Source: Actinomadura sp. NAK00032
GTDB taxonomy: Bacteria > Actinomycetota > Actinomycetes > Streptosporangiales > Streptosporangiaceae
Assembly (NCBI RefSeq): GCF_013364275.1
Contig: NZ_CP054932.1
Coordinates: 3,472,001 to 3,536,000 of the forward strand
Length of the DNA stretch: 64,000 bases
Reading direction: 5' to 3'
Made by a program: the position numbers and the translations under genes. Positions 57,625-64,000 of this stretch are shown in pieces (position 1 is the first letter of the stretch; every line of letters begins with the position of its first letter). Below the pieces are notes generated by a model that made no database searches, had not been told where the DNA came from, and was given only the letters and a program-made list of their open reading frames with translations.

Positions 57625-58200
57625 ATGTTCGACCTCATGACGCGCCACTGGTGGGTGCTGGCGGTGCGCGGCGCGTTCGCGATCCTGTTCGGCATCGTCG
57701 CGCTGGCCTGGCCCGGCATCACCGTGTTCGCGCTGGTGCTGCTGTTCGGCGCGTACGCGCTGGCGGACGGCGTCGTCGCGGTGGCGCAGGCGTTCCGCGG
57801 CACCACCGGCGGCCCGCGCGGCCTGCTGGCGGTGTCCGGGGTCGCCGGGATCGTGCTCGGCATCGTGGCGCTGGTGTGGCCGGGCATCACCGCGTTCGTG
57901 CTGCTGATGCTGATCGCCGCGTGGGCGGTCGCGACCGGCCTGCTGGAGATCATCGTCGCGGTGGCGCTGCGCCGGGAACTGCGCGGCGAATGGGCGTACG
58001 TGCTGACCGGGGCGATCTCGCTGCTGTTCGGCATCCTGCTGTTCGCCTGGCCGGTCTCCGGGGCGATCGCCGTGGTCTGGCTGATCGGGCTCCTGGCGAT
58101 CATGTCCGGCGCCGCCATGCTCGGCGCCGCGTTCCGGCTCCGGCGGCTCGGCCGGACCGCCGCGCGGACGGGCGGGGCGCGCGCGCCCCATCCGCGCTGA
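57625..58200 (+). CDS. HdeD-family membrane protein
   Basis: A 191-residue protein with six helices in three similar pairs; each contains a G-I-V/L-A-L-x-W-P-G-I-T-like turn (GIVALAWPGITVFALVLL, GIVALVWPGITAFVLLML, GILLFAWPVSGAIAVVWL). This is the HdeD/DUF308 pattern. Its role in acid or other stress is not settled. GGGAGG lies upstream of the ATG. Confidence 0.85.
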   Translation: MFDLMTRHWWVLAVRGAFAILFGIVALAWPGITVFALVLLFGAYALADGVVAVAQAFRGTTGGPRGLLAVSGVAGIVLGIVALVWPGITAFVLLMLIAAWAVATGLLEIIVAVALRRELRGEWAYVLTGAISLLFGILLFAWPVSGAIAVVWLIGLLAIMSGAAMLGAAFRLRRLGRTAARTGGARAPHPR

Positions 58201-58232
58201 CCGCGCGCCGGCCGCCGCGCCGCCGGCCGGGA

Positions 58233-58252
58233 ACCTGAACCTCGGTTGAGGT
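58233..58252. promoter_or_regulatory. SoxR-type operator ACCTGAACC-tc-GGTTGAGGT
   Basis: 9-bp arms (8 of 9 match) with 2-bp spacer, close to the SoxR box. It ends 4 bp before TAGGAT (58257-58262), the probable -10 of the soxR gene, as expected for MerR-type autoregulation. Confidence 0.75.
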
Positions 58253-58269
58253 CGCATAGGATGCGGGCC

Positions 58270-58884
58270 ATGACGCGGCTGGAGCACCGAGTGCACGAAC
58301 TGACCGTCGGGCAGCTCGCCGAGCGGAGCGGCGTGGCAGTCTCGGCGCTGCACTTCTACGAGTCCAAGGGCCTGATCAGCAGCCGCCGGACGGCCGGCAA
58401 CCAGCGCCGGTTCAGCCGCGACGCCCTCCGCCGGGTCTCGTTCATCAAGGTGTCGCAGCGCGTCGGGATCCCGCTCGGCGACATCCGCGACGCGCTCGCC
58501 ACCCTCCCCGAGGAGCGCACCCCGACCGTCGCCGACTGGGCGCGGCTCTCCGAGCGGTGGCGCGGCGAGCTCGACACCCGCATCCGCCAGCTCGAACGGC
58601 TCCGCGACGACCTCACCGACTGCATCGGCTGCGGCTGCCTGTCGCTGAAGAAGTGCGCCCTCGCCAACCCCTACGACCGGCTCGGCGACGAGGGCCCGGG
58701 GCCGCGCCGGCTGCTCGCCGGGCAGGCGGCCCCCGCCCCCGACGCCCCCGCCCCCGACACGCCTTCGGACGCCCCCGCCGCGCCCTCGGACGCGGCGGAG
58801 TGCGCGCCGGACGGGCCGCCCCCGGAGTGCGCGGCGCCCTGCGTCCCCGAGAGCGTCCCGGGGAGCGGCCCGGCCGCCGGCTAG
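58270..58884 (+). CDS. soxR: Redox-sensing MerR regulator SoxR with cysteine-bearing tail
   Basis: A 204-residue MerR-family activator. The HTH covers [26 protein letters not shown]. The [2Fe-2S] motif [12 protein letters not shown] uses Cys118, 121, 123 and 129. Typical SoxR ends near residue 150; here a Pro/Ala/Asp-rich tail adds ~50 residues with three more cysteines (178, 187, 191). I chose ATG 58270, 7 nt after TAGGAT. The stop overlaps the convergent GH65 stop (CTAG). Confidence 0.92.
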   Translation: MTRLEHRVHELTVGQLAERSGVAVSALHFYESKGLISSRRTAGNQRRFSRDALRRVSFIKVSQRVGIPLGDIRDALATLPEERTPTVADWARLSERWRGELDTRIRQLERLRDDLTDCIGCGCLSLKKCALANPYDRLGDEGPGPRRLLAGQAAPAPDAPAPDTPSDAPAAPSDAAECAPDGPPPECAAPCVPESVPGSGPAAG

Positions 58885-61280
58885 CGGCGGCGCTGCGCGC
58901 GGACGTGCGGGTCGAAGCGGCGCGGCGCCGGCTCGCGGCCGGCCGGCTGGGTCGGCGCCGGGCGCGCCGCGACCGGCTCGATCGGCAGCTCCACCGCCTC
59001 GTCGCCCAGCGTGAACCGCTCGCCGTGGTGCCACAGCGGCAGGCCCGGGCCGTCCAGCAGCTCGTAGCGGGCCTCCTCCGCGGTCACCCCGACCTTGACC
59101 AGGTTGCCGCGGTAGCGCATCCGGAACGTCAGCCGGCTGATCCCGCCCGGCAGCCGCGGCGCGAACTTCAGCTCGCCCTTGCCGGCCCGCATCCCGCCGA
59201 ACCCGGCGACGAGCCCGCTCCACGCCCCCGCCATCGACGCGATGTGCAGCCCGTCGCGGGTGTTGCGGTTCAGGTCGTGCAGGTCCATCAGGGCGGTCTC
59301 GCCGAGGTAGTCGTGCGCCAGCTCCAGCTGCCCGACCTCGGCCGCGACGACCGCCTGCGTCTGCGCCGACAGCGAGGAGTCGCGGACGGTCAGCCCCTCG
59401 TAGTAGGCGAAGTCGCGCTCCTTCTGCTCGGCGGTGAACGCCTCGCCGCACAGGTGCAGGGCGAGCACGAGGTCGGCCTGCTTGACGACCTGCTTGCGGT
59501 ACAGGTCGAAGTACGGGTAGTTCAGCAGCAGCGGGTAGTGGTCGGGCTTGGTGGACGCGAAGTCCCACCGGGCGTGGTTGGTGAAGCTCTCGCTCTGCGG
59601 GTGGACGCCGAGCCGGTCGTCGTAGGGGATCAGCATGGCCGCCGCCGCGTCCCGCCACGACGCGGCCTCCTCGGCGTTCACGCCGAGCCGGTCGGCCACG
59701 TCCGGATGGCGCATCGCCATCTCGGCGGCCTCCTGGAGGTTCCGGCGCGCCATCAGGTTGGTGTAGACGTTGTTGTCGACGACCGCGCTGTACTCGTCCG
59801 GGCCGGTGACGCCGTCGATGCGGAACACGCCGCCGACGTCGTGGTGGCCGAGGCTGCGCCACAGCCGCGCCGTCTGCACCAGGATGTCGAGGCCGACCTC
59901 CCGCTCGAACTGCTCGTCGCGCGTCGCGTCCACGTACCGGACGATGGCGTCGGAGATATCGGCGTTGATATGGAACGCCGCCGTCCCCGCGGGCCAGTAG
60001 CCCGAGCACTCCTGGCCGCGGATCGTCCGCCACGGGAACGTCGCGCCGTGCAGGCCGAGCTGCCGGGCGCGCTCGCAGGCCAGCGGCAGCGTCATGTGCC
60101 GCCAGGCGAGCGCGTCCGCCGCCGCGCCGGCGGACGTGTAGGTCAGCACGGGCAGCACGAACGTCTCGGTGTCCCAGAACGCGTGGCCGTCGTAGCCGGG
60201 GCCCGTCAGCCCCTTGGCCGGGATCATGCGGCGCTCCGCGCGCGCGCCCGCCTGGAGGATGTGGAACAGCCCGAACCGGACCGCCTGCTGGATCTCCGCG
60301 TCGCCCTCGACCTCGACGTCCGCGCCCTCCCAGAACTCGTCGAGGTAGGCGCGCTGCTCGGCGAGCAGGCCCTCCCAGCCGGTCTGCCGCGCGCCCGCCA
60401 GCGCCCCGACCACCTGGTCGTGCAGCGCGGGCCGGGACCGGCGGCTCGACCAGCCGTAGGCGATGTACTTGACGATGCGCAGCTTCTGGCCCGGCTCCAG
60501 CCGGGTCGCGACCGTCAGCCGGCCCACGTCGGGCGCGCTCTCGGTCTCCACCCGCATCGACTCCGGGCCCTCGATGTCGTGCGACATGCCGGCGCCCATC
60601 CGCAGCCCGCTGCGCCGCGTCCGGTGCAGCAGCAGCACCTTCGTGCCGTTGGCGAAGTGCTCCTCGCTGACGAGGGGGCTGTCCAGGATCGCCGAGGAGC
60701 GCGGGTCCTTGCCGCCGCCGGGCAGCGCCTCGTTGGCCACCAGCTCCGACTGGGCGACCACCCGGACCGAGCCGTCCACCGGCTCGACCTCGTAGCAGAT
60801 CGCCGCGATCGCCCGCTGCGTCAGCGACACCAGCCGCACCGAGGTGACCCTGATCGTCTTGTCGGCGGGGGACGTCCACTCCACCTGCCGGGTCAGCGTG
60901 CCCTCGCGCATGTCCAGCACCCGCTCGTGGTGGTGGACGCGGCCGTAGCGGACGTCGAGCGGCTCGTCGTCCACCAGCAGCCGGATCACCTTGCCGTTGG
61001 TGACGTTGATGACCGTCTGCCCCGACTCCGGATACCCGTAGGCGGTCTCGGCGTGCGGCAGCGGGCGCTGCTCGTAGAACGAGTTCAGGTACGTGCCCGG
61101 CAGCCCGTGCGGCTCGCCCTCGTCGAGGTTGGCGCGCATGCCGAGATGGCCGTTGGACAGCGCGAACACCGACTCGCCCTGGGCGAGCCGGTCCAGCCGG
61201 AGCTCCGGTTCGCGCACGCACCACGGCTCCACCATGAACACCGGCCGGTCGGCGGCGCTCTGCCCCTTCAGCTCCGTCAC
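58881..61280 (-). CDS. Glycoside hydrolase family 65 phosphorylase
   Basis: A 799-residue enzyme of the maltose/trehalose/kojibiose phosphorylase family. It has the N-terminal super-sandwich domain, then the (alpha/alpha)6 barrel with [41 protein letters not shown] and the general acid Glu in [18 protein letters not shown]. Phosphorolysis would give beta-glucose 1-phosphate, which the coupled beta-phosphoglucomutase gene converts to glucose 6-phosphate. The exact disaccharide is not predictable. GTG 61280 overlaps the upstream stop (GTGA). Confidence 0.9.
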   Translation of the reverse strand: MTELKGQSAADRPVFMVEPWCVREPELRLDRLAQGESVFALSNGHLGMRANLDEGEPHGLPGTYLNSFYEQRPLPHAETAYGYPESGQTVINVTNGKVIRLLVDDEPLDVRYGRVHHHERVLDMREGTLTRQVEWTSPADKTIRVTSVRLVSLTQRAIAAICYEVEPVDGSVRVVAQSELVANEALPGGGKDPRSSAILDSPLVSEEHFANGTKVLLLHRTRRSGLRMGAGMSHDIEGPESMRVETESAPDVGRLTVATRLEPGQKLRIVKYIAYGWSSRRSRPALHDQVVGALAGARQTGWEGLLAEQRAYLDEFWEGADVEVEGDAEIQQAVRFGLFHILQAGARAERRMIPAKGLTGPGYDGHAFWDTETFVLPVLTYTSAGAAADALAWRHMTLPLACERARQLGLHGATFPWRTIRGQECSGYWPAGTAAFHINADISDAIVRYVDATRDEQFEREVGLDILVQTARLWRSLGHHDVGGVFRIDGVTGPDEYSAVVDNNVYTNLMARRNLQEAAEMAMRHPDVADRLGVNAEEAASWRDAAAAMLIPYDDRLGVHPQSESFTNHARWDFASTKPDHYPLLLNYPYFDLYRKQVVKQADLVLALHLCGEAFTAEQKERDFAYYEGLTVRDSSLSAQTQAVVAAEVGQLELAHDYLGETALMDLHDLNRNTRDGLHIASMAGAWSGLVAGFGGMRAGKGELKFAPRLPGGISRLTFRMRYRGNLVKVGVTAEEARYELLDGPGLPLWHHGERFTLGDEAVELPIEPVAARPAPTQPAGREPAPRRFDPHVRAQRRR

Positions 61281-62026
61281 TCGCCCTCCAGCAGCTCGGA
61301 GAGGTCGTCGACCACCACGTCGGCGCCGTGCTCGGCCAGCGCCTTCCCGTGCGCGTCGCCCACCCGGTTGACTCCCACGACGTAGGCGAACCCGCCGGCC
61401 CGGCCCGCCTGGACGCCCGCGAGCGCGTCCTCGAACACCACCGCCCGGTCCGCCGCGACGCCCAGCTCCCGCGCGCCCTCCAGGAACATGTCCGGGGCCG
61501 GCTTGCCGGGCAGGTGCCGCTCGGCGGCGACGACGCCGTCCACCCGCGCGTCGAACAGGCCGGCGATGCCGACCGTCGCCAGCACCTGGACGGTGTTGGC
61601 GCTCGACGACACCACCGCCGTCCTCAGCCCGGCCGCGCGCGCCGCGCGGACGTAGTCGATCGACCCGTCGAACGTCTCGACGCCCTTCTCCTCGATGAGC
61701 TTCAGCACCAGCGCGTTCTTGCGGTTGCCGAGGCCGCGGACCGTCTCCTTCTCCGGCGGGTCGCCGGGATCGCCCTCCGGGAGGGTGATGCCCCGCGACT
61801 CCAGGAACGAACGCGTCCCGTCCTCGCGCTTCTTGCCGTCGACGTAGCGGCCGTAGTCGTGCACGGGGTCGAACTCGGTGAACGGCTCGCCCGTCCGTTC
61901 GGAACGTTCCCGCAAGTACCCGTCGAACATCTCCTTCCACGCCGCCGCGTGGACGGACGCCGTCCGGGTCAGCACCCCGTCGAGATCGAAGAGACACGCC
62001 GTCGCCTCGTCCGGCAGTCCCAGCAT
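61277..62026 (-). CDS. pgmB: Beta-phosphoglucomutase (HAD superfamily)
   Basis: A ~249-residue HAD phosphatase-fold enzyme. Nucleophile motif FDLDGVLT, cap domain with NRKN (residues ~115), motif [10 protein letters not shown], Lys in PGKPAPDMF and motif [15 protein letters not shown]. This set is typical of beta-phosphoglucomutase linked to GH65. ATG 62026 was chosen for the AGGGGG site 6 nt upstream; an in-frame ATG lies at 62050. Forms an operon with the GH65 gene. Confidence 0.9.
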   Translation of the reverse strand: MLGLPDEATACLFDLDGVLTRTASVHAAAWKEMFDGYLRERSERTGEPFTEFDPVHDYGRYVDGKKREDGTRSFLESRGITLPEGDPGDPPEKETVRGLGNRKNALVLKLIEEKGVETFDGSIDYVRAARAAGLRTAVVSSSANTVQVLATVGIAGLFDARVDGVVAAERHLPGKPAPDMFLEGARELGVAADRAVVFEDALAGVQAGRAGGFAYVVGVNRVGDAHGKALAEHGADVVVDDLSELLEGE

Positions 62027-62192
62027 CCGCACCCCCTGGAATGTCACCATCGAAGTGAAGGTTGACGATGATCAGTACCGCGCGACCCGTTCCCGCGCCG
62101 AGCCCGGGCACACCGGCCCGGCACTCGAACAGAGGGATCATGCCCCGCGTACAACCCCTTGGTCAGGGTCGCACACGAGGAGGAGTGAGCCA

Positions 62193-63617
62193 ATGCAGAA
62201 GGCGCGAATCGGGGTCACCGGCCTGGCGGTGATGGGCCGGAACCTGGCCCGCAACCTCGCCCGGCACGGGCACGCCGTCGCCGTCCACAACCGCACGCCG
62301 AGCCGGACGAAGGCGCTCGTCGAGGAGTTCGGCGACGAGGGGGTGTTCCTGCCGGCCGACACGCCGGAGCGGTTCGTCGCGTCGCTGGAGCGGCCCCGGC
62401 GGCTGGTGATCATGGTGAAGGCGGGCGCCCCGACCGACGCGGTCATCGACGAGTTCGCGCCGCTGCTGGAGCCCGGCGACATGATCGTGGACGGCGGCAA
62501 CGCCAACTTCCTCGACACGCGCCGCCGCGAGGCCGCCCTCCGCGAGCGCGGCCTGCACTTCGTCGGCACCGGGATCTCCGGCGGCGAGGAGGGCGCGCTG
62601 CACGGCCCGAGCATCATGCCGGGCGGCTCCGCCGAGTCCTACGCCGCCCTCGGCCCCCTGCTGGAGGACATCTCCGCCAAGGTGGACGGCACGCCCTGCT
62701 GCACCCACGTCGGCCCCGACGGCGCCGGGCACTTCGTGAAGATGGTGCACAACGGCATCGAGTACGCCGACATGCAGCTGATCGCCGAGTCCTACGACCT
62801 GCTCCGGCACGCCGCCGGGCTCGCGCCCGCCGAGATCGCCGAGGTCTTCCGCACCTGGAACGCCGGCCGCCTCGACTCCTACCTCATCGAGATCACCGCC
62901 GAGGTCCTCGCGCACACCGACGCGGCCACCGGCCGCCCGTTCGTCGACGTCGTGCTGGACCAGGCCGAGCAGAAGGGCACCGGCCGCTGGACGGTCCAGA
63001 CGGCGCTCGACCTCGGCGTCCCGGTCGGCGGCATCGCCGAGGCCGTGTTCGCCCGCTCCGTCTCCGGCCACGCCGCGCTGCGCGAGGCCGCCCAGGGCCT
63101 GCCGGGCCCGTCCCGGACCGCCGCCGCGGGCGCCGGCTTCGCCGACGCCGTCGAGAAGGCGCTCTACGCGTCCAAGATCGTCGCGTACGCGCAGGGCTTC
63201 CACGAGATCCAGGCGGGCAGCGCCGAGTACGGCTGGGACATCGACCTCGGCGCGATGGCCACCATCTGGCGCGGCGGCTGCATCATCCGGGCCGAGTTCC
63301 TGGACCGCATCCGCGCCGCCTACGAGGCCGACCCGCACACGCCGACGCTGCTCACCGACGACCACTTCGCCGCGGCCGTCGGCGACGCGCAGGACGCCTG
63401 GCGCGACGTCGTCGCCACCGCCGCCCGCCTCGGCGTCCCCGCGCCCGGCTTCTCCACCGCGCTGGCCTACTACGACTCGCTGCGCGCCGACCGCCTGCCG
63501 GCCGCGCTCACCCAGGGCCAGCGCGACTTCTTCGGCGCCCACACCTACCGCCGCGTCGACCGCGACGGCTCCTTCCACACCCTCTGGGGCGGCGACCGCA
63601 CCGAGACCCCCGCCTGA
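62193..63617 (+). CDS. gnd: 6-phosphogluconate dehydrogenase (decarboxylating)
   Basis: A 474-residue enzyme of the pentose-phosphate pathway that makes ribulose 5-phosphate, CO2 and NADPH. The N-terminal Rossmann motif is GVTGLAVMGRNLARNLA. Catalytic stretches are GTGISGGEEGALHGPSIMPGG and GHFVKMVHNGIEYADMQLIAE; IWRGGCIIRAEFL is near the C-terminus. A strong GAGGAGGAG site precedes the ATG. Confidence 0.96.
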   Translation: MQKARIGVTGLAVMGRNLARNLARHGHAVAVHNRTPSRTKALVEEFGDEGVFLPADTPERFVASLERPRRLVIMVKAGAPTDAVIDEFAPLLEPGDMIVDGGNANFLDTRRREAALRERGLHFVGTGISGGEEGALHGPSIMPGGSAESYAALGPLLEDISAKVDGTPCCTHVGPDGAGHFVKMVHNGIEYADMQLIAESYDLLRHAAGLAPAEIAEVFRTWNAGRLDSYLIEITAEVLAHTDAATGRPFVDVVLDQAEQKGTGRWTVQTALDLGVPVGGIAEAVFARSVSGHAALREAAQGLPGPSRTAAAGAGFADAVEKALYASKIVAYAQGFHEIQAGSAEYGWDIDLGAMATIWRGGCIIRAEFLDRIRAAYEADPHTPTLLTDDHFAAAVGDAQDAWRDVVATAARLGVPAPGFSTALAYYDSLRADRLPAALTQGQRDFFGAHTYRRVDRDGSFHTLWGGDRTETPA

Positions 63618-63628
63618 CCGCCACCAGC

Positions 63629-63660
63629 CGGCTCGCGCGCCCGGCCCGGCGCGCGAGCCG
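63629..63660 (+). terminator. Terminator after gnd
   Basis: Perfect 13-bp arms (63629-63641, 63648-63660) with a 6-nt loop, 12 nt after the stop and directly before the next promoter. Confidence 0.75.
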
Positions 63661-63663
63661 CCC

Positions 63664-63669
63664 TAGGCT
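63664..63669 (+). promoter_or_regulatory. -10-like TAGGCT, leaderless promoter of the HD gene
   Basis: TAGGCT ends 6 nt before ATG 63676. Confidence 0.55.
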
Positions 63670-63675
63670 TGCGGG

Positions 63676-64000
63676 ATGCGGGTACCGAGCGACGCGGAGA
63701 TCCGGGCGCTGCACGAGCGGCACGCGCCGGGGCGGGAGGCGTTCGAGCTCGTCTGGACGCACTGCGCGATCGTGTGCGAGATCGCCGAGCGGATCATGGC
63801 GGGCGGCCGGTTCGGCGTCGACGCGGACCTGGTGCGCGCCGGGTGCCTGCTGCACGACATCGGGGTGTACCGGCTCTACGACGCCGCAGGGGGGATCGAC
63901 GTCAAGGGGTACGTCCGGCACGGGGTGCTCGGGCACGAGCTGCTGCGCGACGAGGGCCACCCCGAGGCGATCCGCCGGTTCTGCTCCCGCCACACCGGCA
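63676..64000 (+). CDS. HD-domain phosphohydrolase, partial (3' end outside window)
   Basis: 108 codons are visible and open to the window edge. The sequence has the HD pattern: His in LVWTHCAIVCEIAERI, then HD in AGCLLHDIGVYRLYD, and further histidines in VRHGVLGHELL and SRHTG. HD proteins hydrolyse phosphate esters such as nucleotides; the substrate is unknown. It has its own leaderless-type promoter just after the gnd terminator. Confidence 0.85.
   Translation, partial: MRVPSDAEIRALHERHAPGREAFELVWTHCAIVCEIAERIMAGGRFGVDADLVRAGCLLHDIGVYRLYDAAGGIDVKGYVRHGVLGHELLRDEGHPEAIRRFCSRHTG

Overview
The window is very GC-rich chromosomal DNA from a filamentous actinomycete. Dense codon use, many GTG starts and GTGA/ATGA gene overlaps, an ect-ehu operon, a SoxR-type MerR gene and the xerD-parA-scpA-scpB-rluB block all fit. 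Thermomonosporaceae (Actinomadura-like) is my best guess, by general resemblance only. No rRNA, tRNA, CRISPR array, transposase or prophage was seen.

Layout. 1-450 is the 3' end of uvrB. 539-4109 (minus) is a lasso-peptide cluster in the order precursor A, cyclase C, RRE protein B1, leader peptidase B2, with a GNAT acetyltransferase behind it. The 35-codon precursor has a core closely resembling the citrulassin family. 4561-9180 holds an ADP-ribosylglycohydrolase-like gene, a DesK/NarL-type two-component pair and a divergent DHA2 MFS exporter apparently preceded by a coupled 17-codon upstream ORF. 9177-13059 is a cupin plus a two-subunit ABC exporter-fold pair (IrtAB-like). 13.1-25.1 kb is accessory: GNAT, SGNH hydrolase, CapA protein, SDR plus TetR, a membrane protein, DUF2071, a ClpX-zinc-finger/HTH protein, a methyltransferase, a Ser/Thr kinase and a 949-residue membrane-anchored sensor-like protein.

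25.2-27.9 kb carries a nitronate monooxygenase-like gene and a thiolase-fold/DUF35 pair. The two transcription units share a matching inverted repeat. 28.2-34.7 kb is a complete ectoine/hydroxyectoine locus: ectABCD followed by the ehuBCDA uptake system, with strong hairpins between blocks and at the end. 35.4-50 kb is mostly housekeeping: proline iminopeptidase, a repeat-bearing coiled-coil protein, pyrG, NUDIX, xerD, parA, a SecDF-P1-like protein, scpA, scpB, rluB, aroH-type chorismate mutase, tyrA, cmk and der. 50.2-55.5 kb has small membrane proteins, a deoxyribosyltransferase-NUDIX fusion and a molybdate operon. 55.7-64 kb covers carbon metabolism: GTP-PEPCK, HdeD-like, SoxR, GH65 phosphorylase plus beta-phosphoglucomutase, gnd and a truncated HD-domain gene.

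Regulation visible in sequence. Many genes have a TANNNT-like hexamer ending only 6-8 nt before the start codon, which predicts leaderless mRNAs. Several clean palindromes sit in promoters: TetR, SoxR, a dre-like site before pckG, a tandem pair before the ClpX-like gene, and the pair shared by the thiolase and nitronate monooxygenase units. Many gene ends carry perfect 13-19 bp hairpins without a T-run.
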